Numbered from the stretch's first letter, positions 23,195-35,692 are shown. The stretch is DNA of 64,000 bases from Loxodes magnus (GCA_946699065.1 CAMPDV010000063.1:124001-188000), one strand, 5' to 3'. Notes: generated by a model from the sequence alone, not told the origin. Translations and numbers: made by a program.

Positions 23195-23965
23195 TCATAA
23201 AATATATAAGAAAATTTAAATATGTTTTTAAGTGTTATTTATTGCCTTTACTTTAACTTTTTCTATAGTTATACTTGAACTACCAAAATAAAAACTGACT
23301 GCTACATATAAATTTCCATCAGTAAATTTTGCTGGCTCGTTGAAGGCTATTCCACAATTTTAATCTTCCACTATAAAAGAAAGTTCGTCTTTGCATGTAT
23401 CTACTATCATCTTTACTTTTAAATTATTTTATATTTATTTAATCTATTTTCCATATTTTGGACCATTACTTCCAGAATTATGTCTTGTTTCTGCATATCC
23501 TACATATCAACTTCAACCTGTTTCAAAATCTGAAAAACATTTGGAAAAATCTTAATTACAATGTTTAGAAACTCCTAATTTGCAATCAGACATTACATGA
23601 AGGTAAATTTTAAATTCAAAAACATATAATCTATCTTTTCTAAGAGGTTAGTCTAGCATGTTAGTATCAAATCCACTATTTTTCGATTTTTTAATAGTTC
23701 TTTGATCTTCAGAAACGATAGTATGAGGCGAGCATTTATTTTAATCTCAGTTGAATTTAATTAAATAGCTTAAATTAGGAAATATTTCATATTTCGCCAT
23801 TAAAAGAGGAACCCGAGAAAATTAACTTGACTCTTGATTTTTTAAAATTTTCTATTTTAAAAGTTTCCTAAGATATAGAATTTTGCAAAAATGATATTAC
23901 TTTAGATTTATCTACATCTTTAAAATGATTTTATCTTTTATTAAATAAACATGAAAATAATAGTT
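23195..23965 (-). CDS. SPRY (B30.2-like) domain protein I, unit 1
   Basis: The minus strand carries a SPRY domain: DCKLGVSKHCNQDFSKCF, then ETG-Trp-S-Trp-YVGYAETRHNSGS, then DTCKDELSFIVEDQNCGIAF and NLYVAVSFYFG. The order (Gly-Trp core, GYAETRHNSG loop, D-x-L-SF strand, G-AF, LYVAVS) fits the SPRY fold, a protein-binding domain often joined to RING ligases. Trp codons at 23507, 23513 and 23747 are all TGA. A possible stop TGA lies at 23195. One base near 23805 is extra compared with the copy at 2222, so the N-terminal part (NSISQETFKIENF) is out of phase with the domain. The start is not identified. Confidence 0.6.
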
Positions 23966-24502
23966 AGATAAATATACAAAATAAATTAAAGCAATAAAAG
24001 ATAATTAATATCTTAATAATTATATTAAAAACAAATAATTCTTTTAATCTAAAAGATAAATTAAATGTAATTCTTCTTATATAATTAAACATTCAAACAT
24101 AAAAAATTGCAAATATTTATTTACTATTTTTAATGAGAAATATAGTTAAATTTAAACTAAAAATTAAAGATAAAATAATTTTAGATACATTATAAATAAA
24201 TTATAAGGAAAATTAAATTAAATATGGAAAGACAATAATTTAAAACTCTAATTACATTAATATATCAAGTGAAAATAAGGTAAATATTTGTAAAGCTAAT
24301 CAATCATGGTTAAAATATTAAATGCGAAAATGCTTAAAAAAGTAAATTTGATTGTTCTTTTTAATCAAGTATAGAGATATTCAATCAAATAATAATTAAA
24401 TTCTACTAACTAAAATTAATTTAATAATATTTAAAATGAAAGCATTCAATTTTAAGTATATAAATTAAATTGCTATTTAAAATGTAAAAGTATATAAATA
24501 AA
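23966..24502. other. AT-rich spacer, unit 1
   Basis: Nothing recognised between the SPRY gene and the Cys-rich frame. Confidence 0.4.
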
Positions 24503-25012
24503 TTAGCGTGATACCACCATTTTTTGGATATTATCACGATTAATAAAAAAACCTAAATTAACTAACAGTGGTAGTCTTGAAAATTTTCTTGCTTCATCTG
24601 GTCTCTTTGATCATCTTCTTCACTCCATCTTTAAAATCAAAATTATTGTCTAATTCTTGCAATTCTTTCCGAAGATTGGAGTTGGAAGGGATAAGAGGAC
24701 ATTTCGAATTTGCTTTAAATGTAGTAGTAGAAATGAATTCACCTGGATAAAAGTTATAATTGTCTCAATCATGTCTTTGATACTTTGCGATTTCTTATCA
24801 GATTAATTACATGCGGATCAGGATAGCTCTTAGATTTTGACATCAGTGCTACTAGTCAGATTCTAGAGGCGATAGGGAGAGTCCTCAAACAAGTAAAGTT
24901 TATCACACAATGGGCATGTCCTTCCTTGTTTGTGATGGCACCCATTGCAAGAGTACTTGCAATGCAGACATAACTGTACAGGATTACCTACTGACTAGAG
25001 ATAAAGATCCAT
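24503..25012 (-). CDS. Cys-rich protein J, unit 1
   Basis: Minus strand from ATG at 25010-25012: MDLYLQSVGNPVQLCLHC, then KYSCNGCHHKQGRTCPLCD. The pattern C-x2-C-x3-C-x2-C-H-H-x5-C-x2-C resembles the second half of a RING or another zinc-binding fold, but the first Cys pair of a RING is missing. If the first in-frame TGA (about residue 63) is a stop the product is small; if it is Trp the frame continues through a hydrophobic helix (IETIITFIQVNSFLLLHL). Several unit 1/unit 3 differences are synonymous under this code (CAG/TAG, TGC/TGT), hinting at past selection. Confidence 0.4.
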
Positions 25013-25029
25013 TAATAAACTATATAATA

Positions 25030-25905
25030 AAATAGTAGAAGACTTAAAAAATTATCTTTAAATCATCTCCTCAAAGATAAGTTAGAAAAACAGAAGCCCT
25101 CTTCTTTAAATCATGCGTATTAACTATACTATCCTAACCTTCTTGATTAATAACATAGAAAGAGAAAAGAAAGATTATTCATACACTTCTCATATCCATT
25201 CCTCCAAGAAAAATAGATAAGCACTATTATCTTTCAGAATATAAATTGAAATATCTTAGAAAAAACAAAAATTAACTGAGGAAGAGTTAATTAAAGAGTT
25301 CCCTACGAATGATGACTTAAGCCAATTGACATAGAATAAATTCTTAGAAAGGACTGCAAAAAACCTCAGAAATAATTTTCTGTTTAATAAGGACTTTTAT
25401 AGAACTGAAAAAAAGTATGATTAGCTTTAGCATTAATTATTTTTTCTCTTTAAACATAAATATACAAACACTCAGCTCCATTTCTAAGAGGAATTATAAA
25501 TTAAAGTGAAGAATTAGAATGAAATCTGTTATTAAAGAAAGAAAGAAATAATTAAGTAAAATCAAAACCAAGAAGCAAGAATAAAGAAATTAAAGCCACT
25601 ATGCAATACTAACTAACGACAGTTAAAATAACTTAACTCAATGATATAATAAAAGTAGAAAAAATGCAAGTTAGATTAAAATAGTTAAGAAAAAAATACT
25701 GCATCTGTCATAACAAATGACATCTTAAGAGAATTTGTAGAAAAATTAAAACAATAATCAAAAAAATTTGAAAGTAAACAATTACCTTTGTCCAACATGT
25801 GATGAAGTAAGATACTCAATCTGAAGAAGTAGCATAATCCTGCAAATGAACTGCTTTTAAGCTTTAGAATCTGAAAACCGACTTGCTCTTCAGGAGGAAG
25901 AGAAC
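25030..25905 (+). pseudogene. Zinc-knuckle relic K, unit 1
   Basis: Nucleotide similarity to 6415 at its 5' end. The knuckle at 25697-25738 reads YCICHNK-TGA-HLKRIC: the first Cys is Tyr, and the usual Gly before His is TGA. The upstream part is Lys/Glu-rich in several frames. It starts just beyond, and diverges from, the minus-strand gene J. Confidence 0.45.
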
Positions 25906-26469
25906 TGTTTAAAGAAATATTTTATTTTCCTAGTAAATCTGTTAATTTGGTTTGATTTGTAAATTAATTGGACAATGTTTAGAATATTACTTTAAATATA
26001 TTAACTAAAATATAATAAAATCAAAATAGAAAAATAATGCTTGTTATAGAAATAGTTTTTATAAAATTTATATAAATATAAAATATTTCAATTTTAAATA
26101 AGAAAATAGATAAAAATGCTATTAAATTTAGAAAATCACAAAATAAAATTAATTTAAAATATTATGTACAAACTTTTAATAAATGCTTAATATATTTTAA
26201 TAAGGAATAGTAGAAAAATGAAAATAAAGCAACATTTGCTTATTATTTCTTACTATATTAATTTTCTAAATTGTTTATAATATTTTGATATTCATAATTT
26301 TTAACCAAAAGATTTATTGGATTTTTAAATTTTAATATATCTAATCTTTATTTAGTTATAAACCTTTAGTTAATTTATTTTATTTTATTTTTAAATTTTA
26401 ATTTTTTAATATTTTTAAATATCATAAATAATTAAGAGTTTAAATTATTATTTCTATTATTTATAAGTT
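25906..26469. other. AT-rich spacer, unit 1
   Basis: Nothing recognised. Confidence 0.4.
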
Positions 26470-27130
26470 AAAATGAAAAATTTATTGAAAAAAGTCTCTT
26501 CTTAAAAAGATTCATCTCAGCCAAACTACAATCAGTAAAAAATACTTTAAGACCTTAATATTATACAATAAGAAAATTTTAAACCTTAAGAAAATTATAA
26601 GAGATCAAAAGAAAAATTGAGTACCTAATGATGAATTAAAAGTACAAAAAACTGAAAATAAGTAGGTAGCGAATATCAGAATCTATTAATTAGAAACAAA
26701 ATTAAACCAATTCGCAGAGCTGGTGAAAGCATATTCCTCTAAAAGATATCAATGAAAGATAAGATGATGTGAAACAACAACCTACGATAAATTATATTCC
26801 GTATCGGAAAATAATTAGATGCTGATATTGTAAGAGGTCAAGACAAAAAGTGCGAAATTGTTTCTAATTTAGACTAAAAGAAAAGATAATCATAAAAAAT
26901 TAATGGGAAAATATATTCAGACTTTAACGCAATTAAGAAGACAAAATTAACGAGAAAAAATACTACAACTAAACAAAGAAACTTTATATATCTAATATGT
27001 TGCTAATGAATTCAATAAGGAATGAATATGAATCGACCTATTGGAAAATATTAGAAAGAACAAGCTAAAATTCATCAAAATTTAAGATAGACATGATCCA
27101 AGCAAATTTGAAGTTAATAATTTTATTCTA
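26470..27130 (+). pseudogene. Zinc-knuckle relic L, unit 1
   Basis: The knuckle at 26820-26861 reads CWYCKRSRQKVRNC with Trp as TGA and the His ligand changed to Gln. The upstream text (QPNYNQQKILQDLN, RNKIKPIRRAGES) is in another frame from the knuckle. Decayed family member. Confidence 0.45.
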
Positions 27131-27289
27131 CATTAAATTTTTATTCATGATGAACCTAAATTTGTAGAGTCCGTCAATTAATTGGTATTAATATTATTAT
27201 TAATTAAAGTTATAATCAACTAAAAGTTTTATAAATGTTGCTTTATATTAATTTAAAACAGTTCAAACTGTCAGTTTTTATTAAAGTTT

Positions 27290-27442
27290 AGTTCATTAAT
27301 CTGCTATTTTGCAAAAGGAAACTCTTCCCCTACCCTCCATCTAATAAAAGCTTTTGCTTTTTCCAATCTTTTTGAAGTTCCTATTAATATTTATTCAAAA
27401 TCCTGCTAATTCTCTTCAAATTCCTTCAACCTTCTTGTCTTT
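27290..27442 (-). pseudogene. C-terminal fragment of a zinc-knuckle family member (P), unit 1
   Basis: The minus strand reads EGI-Trp(TGA)-RELAGFWININRNFKKIG, matching the C-terminal motif of member H (EEV-Trp(TGA)-RELARIYVTTEG). The SINE-like delta-2 has inserted directly beside it. Confidence 0.45.
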
Positions 27443-27456
27443 TAAACCTTTTGAAG

Positions 27457-27767
27457 GATAATTAAAAGGATGGTGGGAGCTGAGATTGACCTTCTGAATC
27501 ATACTTTCTGGTTTTATGGCTAGGAACAAGTTCCTTTCCTGTCGCTGAGAAAGTCCCTGGTCAAAGTCAACCTTTGCAAGGGAACGCCTTCCTTTTGATT
27601 ATCCACTCATGGTAGGGGCTTGAAGCCTGGCTGCCCATAGCGATGGAGCTCCCTGGCAGCTGCTTTTCGAAAGCAACAGGATATCCCCGTTATCCCATGA
27701 AGGGAGTGTTGGGGTTGTTAAACTGCAAGAAGTTGCAGTCCAAAACTCTTTTAGTTTAAAATTAAAT
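27457..27767 (+). mobile_element. SINE-like element delta-2, unit 1
   Basis: The same element as delta-1 in the opposite orientation, flanked by a 14-bp direct repeat (TAAACCTTTTGAAG at 27443-27456 and 27768-27781). It contains the stems AGGAAC/GTTCCT, TGCTTT/AAAGCA and CTGCAA/TTGCAG, and ends CTCTTTTAG plus an A/T-rich tail. Absent from unit 3. Confidence 0.78.
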
Positions 27768-27805
27768 TAAACCTTTTGAAGTTAAAGTAACATTTTATTA
27801 AATAC

Positions 27806-28206
27806 TAATAAAATGGATGTCAATTGCGTTCAAGTGAATTAGTAGGTATAATTGTGTATTGCATTGCGAGTAATTTCGCACTAGATGCCACCACAGGAAG
27901 GGTGGAAAAGTTCGGAAGAGACAAACCTAACTTGCCCGAAGGTTCTTACTAGCATTATGAACGTTTGATTGATAGGCCTACTAATGATTTAACTACTAAT
28001 TCTTGCTTGGATCTTATTAAAAAGACTTGAGTATTTAGTTCAAAATTCAAGAATAATCTTTAATAAGCAAATTCCCCAATTTGGAGAAACTGACGTGATT
28101 ATTGGACAGCTAGAATGACAACATGAAGTATGAAAATACTTTTTTTAATATTAAATGCTGATATTGAAAGAGCTGCGCGCCAACGAGAGGCTACGCGCTC
28201 TATAAT
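27806..28206 (+). repeat. Structured GC-rich repeat gamma, unit 1
   Basis: Shares only the 3' end of the family: hairpin 28169-28201 (arms AGAGC/GCTCT, GCG/CGC, GCC/GGC, loop AACGAGA) and TATAAT. The 5' boundary is uncertain and lacks an obvious TAAATAGG start. Confidence 0.5.
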
Positions 28207-28399
28207 CATATTTATTAGTTTTACTTATTTTCTTTAAATGTAGGAAAGATTTTAGACATCAGTTCATCTATTCATTCTTTTTTTTAATTTTGAAAGAATA
28301 ATATTTTCAGATTTTTTTAATCTTAAAGCTATTTCAGTTCTTAAATTCATTTAATAATTTATTTTATTAGTCATGATATCAGTTTTTTTTACTTTAGTA

Positions 28400-29075
28400 A
28401 TCATTGCAACTAGCTCTATTGTTAATTAAACTTTGAAAAGTAGAAAGTAGACTTTGATCAGCTATCTTTAATGGCTATCAACCTTCAGTAAGAGGTTCAT
28501 AAACTTAAGATTTTGAACAAAAATCTTTTTTAATAAAATAGCAAAAATAAAATCAAAGTGCATCAAGAATGAAGTCTTAAGAAAGAGTGATGCAAGGGCA
28601 ATGAAACTTAAAAAATTAGCAAGTATAATAGACTACAAAGCTACAATAAAAACAAAAGAGGTAAAAAAAGCATTAAAAATAGAACAAATTTAATAAAAGA
28701 AAATTCCCAAGATATAATGGGAATTGAAAAAGACCCACTGGAATAAAAAATTGTAGGAAAAATAGCCAAAATTAAAAGACTATGCTATTGATGTCATAGT
28801 AAATGTCATCTATGAAGAAAATGTTCTTTCTTTTAGAGACTTAAGGAATAATCATGATAAAACTAGAAAAGAGAAAAATAAAAAAGGCGAAAACTAGATT
28901 TGATGCAGAAAGAGCGGAGAGATATAAAGGTTGAAATGAAGTGTGGATTTAGGGGAATTGGGATGATAATCGAAAATAGATCATGATGAGCTGAGCAGAA
29001 TATGAGAAAGAATAAGACTCTCAAGTTCTAGAGCTTGATAAAAACTGGATATTTTTAACTAAAAAATTTTCTTTA
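28400..29075 (+). pseudogene. Zinc-knuckle relic M, unit 1
   Basis: The knuckle at 28783-28824 reads CYWCHSKCHLWRKC with both Trp as TGA and all four ligands intact. Downstream, in another frame, GWNEVWIQGNWDDNRKQI matches the family C-terminal motif. Upstream text is Lys-rich. The zinc site is complete but the frame is broken after it. Confidence 0.5.
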
Positions 29076-30217
29076 AGTAGTGATCTGCATAGCCCTGCAA
29101 ACATTTTAATTAATAATAATAATAATTTTTTATTTTATAATTTTAAAAATTTTAAATCTTTTAGCAATTGACAAAATTTTAAATTTTAAAAAAGTTCAAT
29201 ACTAAGCGTATTAAACTTTATTATTTTTATTTAAAAAGAAATTACTATCTTAAGCTTTCAAAGCCATAAAATTTATTTAATTAATAATTTTTATTTAATT
29301 AATATAAATATAGTTCATTCAGTATTTAAGCTCAATAAATATGAAAATTTATTTAAAATATAATGGATGCTATAGTAATGTTTTTAAAATATTTGTAACT
29401 TTAAGGTATTTAATTAAATTTTTAAGTGACAGAAAAGATGATTTATTTTAATATTTCTTTTTTCAAGTAACTTTCTATAAAATATTTATTTTTAGCATGC
29501 CCTTCATTTTATATTAACTTTAATATATTTATTTTAATTATTTATTTTATTACATCAATTTTTAATATAGATCCCTCTCAGTATCTACATAAGACTTCTC
29601 TTCCAATTTTTTATTTTACTTATGCCTTTTAGTCTTTATTGTAATTTTTAAATATTTTCTTATTTATATCCATGAATTAAATATTAAATATATGTAATTT
29701 TAAATTATTAAGTATTTTATATTTAATTATTATTCATCATATTTATTTAATTTTTCGTTAGAAATAAGTTAAATATTTATAATATCTATTTCTCCTTTTT
29801 ATTAGATTAATTTTTTATTAAATTCTCATTTTTTATATAAATATAAATAATTTTTTTGAAATATATTTCAATTTCTGCTTTTGATTAAATATACTTTCAT
29901 TTCTAAAAGAATATTTCGCTAGATGGTATAAAATTGATTTAATCAATTTTTTAATTACTTATTTAAATCTTTGGATTTTTATGTTTACTTACCTGCATTT
30001 AAAATATTAAAAAGTAACGGCGACTTTATAAGTTATAATTCTTTTTCCTTTCTAGAAAACATGAAATTCTTGACTAAAATATCAATTTTTATGATTTATT
30101 TTTTTCTGAAATAAATCATAAATACTAATTAAAAACTTCTTATAATTTTAAATTTTACTTAAAAAAGTAAAAAGATAATTTATATATATCTTAAATTAAA
30201 TAAATATATTTTAATTT
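29076..30217. other. AT-rich spacer closing unit 1
   Basis: Low-complexity AT-rich DNA up to the stop codon of the next kelch gene, almost identical to 43746-44887. No feature recognised. Confidence 0.45.
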
Positions 30218-30227
30218 TAATTTTATT

Positions 30228-31772
30228 TCATCTTCTTTCTCTTCTAATTATTTCTGCTTGAAGACTATTCGTTTCAACTTTCATAATTTATATATAATCT
30301 TCTTGATTATAAGAATACATAATTGCAAAAATGTAATTATCTTTTACTTTTACTTATGTAGAACTATTACATTCTATAGGAAGAAATCCTTCTTACCAAT
30401 TATTACTATTTCTTTTATAAATTTATCTAGATTGCTTATTAAGTTCATAATTACCTCCAATTATTATTAAAGGCTCTAAGCAAACAGCTGCAATGCTAAT
30501 AGGTTATGGTAATTAAAAATCAAGCTACATTCATTCATCTTATTAAATATTATATTTAAATATTTCTTTAATGAATTAAATTCCTTACTTTATTCCTCCA
30601 AAAGAATAAATATTTTCTTCTTATTTATCAGTTACAAGAGTTTAATCATTAATTCCATATGGTAATTAAGAACATCATTTTCAACAATTTCCACTTTCTA
30701 ATCTTAAACTTTCTACTGTTTCTAACTTATTATCATTATTATCAACTCCACCTACCACAAAAATACTTCCTTAAGCTGCTGCTAATCCTTAACCTGCTCT
30801 TGCTTTATTCATATCATTTAATTACTTACATCTACCATCGTATTCCACTTATCAAGTTGTCTTAATACTCTAATTATTTATTTATCCTCCTACTAGATAA
30901 AGTTTATTTTCATACTCTACACTTCTTCAAAAAAGTGGAACTTTTTATTATATCTAAACTAACTTATAATCTTCTTTTTCTATATCGAATAAATGTAAAT
31001 TATAAGAATCTCTAGTGAAGTAATGAATAAAATTATAAAGCTTTTTATTCCTTTAATCTAAATTTTAATAATGAATTCTTATATTTTATGTACTCTCTTC
31101 TTATTATTTTTAACTTTTTTCAATTATTTCTTATGCTTTTTCTTTTTTGTTCCTAGATACGGTGTCAAAAATCTGATCTATTAGATTTATCAATTAACTT
31201 TTATATTATTCTAATTGTTATATTTATTAATTTCCTTTATTTTATACAGTTTAATAATCTTCTTAAGTTATTACTTAGCTATTATTTCTTAGATCATTTA
31301 TATTAATTTTATCTTACTATTTTAGAATATATTCAAGTTTTAATATTTTTTTATTTATATTTTTTATACTTTATTTCAATTCAGTTTGAACTATATTGCC
31401 TTGATTAAAGATATGGTGATTTAAGAGAATTAAAGCTTATTAAGCAATAAAAGAATGTTATTAATTAATCTTTTATAGTTACTATTTCAAGTTTATTCTT
31501 TAAGACTTTAACATTTCTAAGTTTTACTCTACTTATTAATTTCATTATATCATCTATTTATATTTATTTAAAAGTTACTCATTATTTTTTAAATCATTAG
31601 GATTTTATTTAGAGACTGCCTGGCAAATAGGACATTTATTTTATTTGTTTTTTCTAAATTCCGCGAACAAACAACTAATGCAGACAGAATGATTGCAAGG
31701 TAATATTTTAGGAATTCCAACCTATGAGTCGAATTTTTCAGTACAAGATACACAAATATCTTGGCTCTACAT
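30228..31772 (-). CDS. RING finger - coiled-coil - kelch protein, copy 2
   Basis: Same 1545-nt frame, start and TGA stop as copy 1, with compensated length throughout. The RING residues are unchanged, and all six in-frame TGA tryptophans are kept. Differences concentrate in the C-terminal kelch half, for example the Ser-Met-Asn-Trp site becomes Ser-Asn-Asn-Trp. Confidence 0.92.
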
Positions 31773-31983
31773 TATTATTATTTTAAACTAAAAAATGAGA
31801 TTAAATATAATTAGTTTCAATATAATATTTATTAGTTTAATACTTTTTAGTTATATTTTAATAATATAATTAATATTTTAATTCTAATAATTAATTAAAA
31901 TATTAAAAAGTAATTATAGTTTTCTATTTTTCCTTGTTGATTATATAATAGCTACTATATTTATTTATTATTATTATTTTATT

Positions 31984-32341
31984 TAAATAGGATGGAAAGC
32001 CTTCTCCTTCTGATGCTGCTTGGAGGCCCAGCAAGCCAACAAAAAAATGAGCATGGATGGAGGATAAATCGGAAGAAGAGAAACCAGAAACAAGAGAAAG
32101 AAGATGTGACAAGCTGGAGAACTCTGAATGCCAGGAGGAAACTTTCTTCATCATAGGTCGGAGGAATGTACCCGTAATCACATATTGCATCCTATCCTTT
32201 GGAAGGAAAAATTATAGGGACGTACCGCAGGAAGAGGAAACAAGGAAAGAGGAAAAGAGAGACCTATAAAAAAAATTTCGACGTTAAATAAAATTAATTT
32301 AAAGATCTGCGCACCAACGAGAGTGCTACGCGCTCTATAAT
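31984..32341 (+). repeat. Structured repeat alpha, unit 2
   Basis: As alpha in unit 1. The outer left arm is AGATC, so one pair of the terminal stem is lost. Confidence 0.55.
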
Positions 32342-32487
32342 TGAATTTATTTATTATTTCAACTTTTTAATTTTTATTACTTTATTGAAAATGTTAGCAA
32401 GTTTAATTTTTTAAACCAATCATTTTTAAAGCAGATTAGTTTCCTAGATAAATATAATAGAAAATATAATATTATTATAATTTATTT

Positions 32488-32799
32488 TAAATAGGCAGGA
32501 GAAATCCTCTCGATATCATTGAAAGAAACTCAGTAACTAGGAAATACTCTGTGTGAAGACATGAACAAGAATCTTGGCTAGTGCCAAGTATGTCAAGACC
32601 GAGGCATCAAGTAACAATACGTTGAACAATGCCTGAGATTAAGGTTTCTTTAGGAAAACACTCCAACACTGGCCCTATAGGAGAAAATAATTTCCAAGGG
32701 ATGTTAGCACAGGGAAGAATGTACCATAATAAATTTTTAAACTTTAAAAGACTTTAATTAAAGAGCTGCGCGCTATCGTAGTGCTACGCGTTCTATAAT
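32488..32799 (+). repeat. Structured repeat beta, unit 2
   Basis: As beta in unit 1. The right arm is GTTCT instead of ACTCT, which pairs better with AGAGC. Confidence 0.55.
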
Positions 32800-32955
32800 G
32801 TTAGTTGTTGTAGTTATTGTAAAATAATAATAGATTAAATATATGATTTTAATTAAAAATATTATTATAGATAATTACTTATTTTAGTAATAAATCTTAA
32901 TATCAATTATTTACGTTATTTATTTGGTTATAATAAAAATTAATTTTCGATAAAA

Positions 32956-33731
32956 ATGGAGTTATATGTTTACCTTTCAAAGAATCAACTTAGAAGTTTA
33001 AATAGAAACAGCGAAAGGAAGTGAGAAAATTCAAAAGCAACAAAAAGAATCTAGTTTTTCATCGCAAGGTAAAATCTTGATAAGATATGTTGATAAAAAA
33101 CCTAAGAAGGAATCTAATTTAAAACTTTAAGGTAAAATAGACTAAATATAATAAATAATCTAAAGGTATGAAGAAAACATTTCCAATTAAGGAAATAAAT
33201 CAGAGAATTAATTAATAATATTGATAAAGAATAATGAGATATTGATAAAAATCAAAGCTATTTAAAAAATTATTACTAGCAGAATGTTGATTTTATTAGT
33301 AATCACAGTCAATATCTTGTCAAGAATAAAATATTCTTTTAGAAAATGACTAAATAAAATATAATTATAAAAAATTAAGCAGATTTAAAGACTGATATAA
33401 ATTTACAAAAGAGCATAGTAAAATTGGAAAAAATAAGAAAAATATTAAGTAAAAAAGATGAAAAAAGGTATATGTACTACAAGGAAAATATCCACATTCT
33501 ACGACTATGGTGAACTTGGAAAAAACTTTAGATAAGAGAACAACAAAAAACTTAAAATATACTAAATAAACTTTGAATAACTGAAACTGGAATATACAAA
33601 TTTAAAATTTATTCAAGAGTTACAGGAAATTATTAGTGGTAAACTTCAAACCAAAAAATTATAATGCTATTTATTACGCAAATATAATGGTAGCAGATAT
33701 CTGGATGAAAGTCCTGAGCAGCAAATTTTTA
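32956..33731 (+). pseudogene. Zinc-knuckle relic D, unit 2
   Basis: As in unit 1, with the same degenerate knuckle near 33469 and small substitutions. Confidence 0.5.
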
Positions 33732-34041
33732 TCACTTTAGCTCATTATTATATATAAAATGGCATTTAAGAAACAATTCACCTAAAATCAATATTCTAAC
33801 TAACAATAAGATACTTTATTTAGATTTATTCGCTATAATCAGAAAGCAAAAAACTATAGGTTGCAATGCAACAATTAATTCTGCAAATAGCAATCCGGAT
33901 TTAAAAATTAACTAACTATAAAATTATAATAAAACACTGAATACAGTTTTGAGCTTAAAAGCTTCAACACATCTAGTTAATAAAAAAATAAAAAGAACAT
34001 AAAAAAATTAGAAATTAGAAATCTAAATAAAATAAAAACAA

Positions 34042-34541
34042 GTTACGAGTAAAATAATAATTAGTTCATTAGAGATTGAATTATCAAATTTAAATATTAA
34101 TCAAACATGAAAAAAATAAGCATCTAATTAAGTAATAAAAAGAAGACTAATGATGAGTTGATCTGTAGAAGGTTAGGACACATAAAATAACTGCTAGAGA
34201 TACAAAAATTTCAAATTTGTTAAAATAAAAGGTTCTAATAAAACCTAACCAAAATTTATTGTACATCCGAATTGAATCTACACAAGAAAAAATGAATGGT
34301 GGAGACTAGTTTCTCTAAAAAATAGCAGATTCACAAAAAAGAAGAAAAAAGTAAATGTTTGGAAAGAACTGATATTGGAATAAAATACCAATTGTAAAGA
34401 AAAGCTAGATTAGCAGTCTTAGATATATTATTCCAGATTACGAGTCCTGAAGAAGAAATGGATGATTTCAACGAGTTTTACTATGGTTCTTGAGACTTTT
34501 AATAAACTAATATGCGACAAATAAAAGCGACGTTATATTAA
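34042..34541 (+). pseudogene. Frame E, unit 2 (frameshifted)
   Basis: As in unit 1 but one base is deleted after GTTTCTCTAA (near 34319), shifting the frame before the acidic C-terminal part. Confidence 0.45.
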
Positions 34542-34728
34542 TAAATATTATTATGCAATAATATATTTTATAATTTACTTGCACATTATCACTTATAAAA
34601 ATTGAAATTTAATGTATACTTTATTATTAATTAATAAAATAATTTAGTAAATTAAAGCATTAACTATAATTTTAAATTTTTATCTTTTTCTTAAAATTAA
34701 ATATTTAATATAATTCTAAATATTTATA

Positions 34729-35604
34729 TTGTATTTTCATTCTATATTTATAATAATATTCTATATTTATAAATTCAAAGATATCTTATCTCATGTAAGA
34801 CCTGCAAGGAATCATAAATTGGAACTAAGGGATTTTAGAACAAACTATCAATTAGAAAAAAATTGCTCAATTTTCAGGACTTTAAGAATCCTCAGATCAA
34901 TTTCTGGAGGGTAGCTTAAGGAGTTCAGGAAAAGTATGGAGTATCACTCCCCCTGATTCCTTTCAAACTCTATTACGTAGAATCGGACCTTGGATAAGCC
35001 TATACCATGTATAAGAGGATGATATGCAACATCGGGCTGGAAGATTCTCATTGGATTGCCCGAAATTTTAGTGAAGGGTAAATTCCCACTAGATTCTAAG
35101 TCGAAGCACTACAATTAGTTAGCCCGATGGAGCTGGAAAAGCTTTGCCTTAGTCAGGAGTGGAAGGAAAATTCTCACTGAGATTTTATGGCTTCGATCAA
35201 AAGAAAAGAAGTGTTCTATTGCGATAGAGTTCAAAGTTCTTCGGACAAGTTGGATTTAAATCAGCAATATATCATGGAGTGATGAACGACACGGATTGGT
35301 GTACAGTGAAGTATCTCCTACAAGCCCATTAACTGTATATTCAGTCCGTTTGTAGTGTACTGGTTCTGACGGGCAGTCTTTTACACCACTCCGTCCCTTC
35401 ACATACCCCTTTCAAAGTGAGAAAAATATTCTAAGAAATATTAATAGCTAATGGAGAATTAGGTTGCTCTGATTAAGAAGAACCTATTCAGAAAGAGATG
35501 AACCCGTAAATTGGAATTTAAGGATTTTAACGTGAAGCAACTATTGACTAACAAGAGATTGAACTGTAAGGTAACTGAAGAAAAATCCTGTTAATAAGTA
35601 ACGA
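34729..35604 (+). other. GC-rich island F, unit 2
   Basis: Seven instead of eight A residues near 34860 shift the plus-strand frame relative to units 1, 3 and 4. Most other differences would replace residues. Confidence 0.35.
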
Positions 35605-35692
35605 AATATTAAATAGCTAGTTAGAAAATTGATTAATCTTTAATTTGATTAGTAAATCAATATTTATTAATCTTATTATTTCAAATTTTTAA

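Larger units (their letters stand above)
15545..30217. repeat. Tandem macro-repeat unit 1 (14.67 kb)
   Basis: Direct repeat unit defined by four aligned RING-kelch stop codons at 15555, 30228, 44898 and 58622. The right half (about 22.2-30.2 kb) is nearly identical to 36.9-44.9 kb; the left half is more diverged. Confidence 0.97.

Noticed and set aside
24871-24930. CCHC knuckle in gene J.
   Set aside because: The Cys/His spacing does not match C-x2-C-x4-H-x4-C.
24503-25012. Complete RING finger in gene J.
   Set aside because: The C-x-H and two later Cys pairs are present, but the first Cys pair is missing and the His-to-Cys spacing is two residues too long.
21037-27767. A 6.7-kb transposon with terminal inverted repeats formed by delta-1 and delta-2.
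   Set aside because: Each copy has its own different target duplication, and each is individually absent from unit 3 with the interior still present, so they are two independent short insertions.
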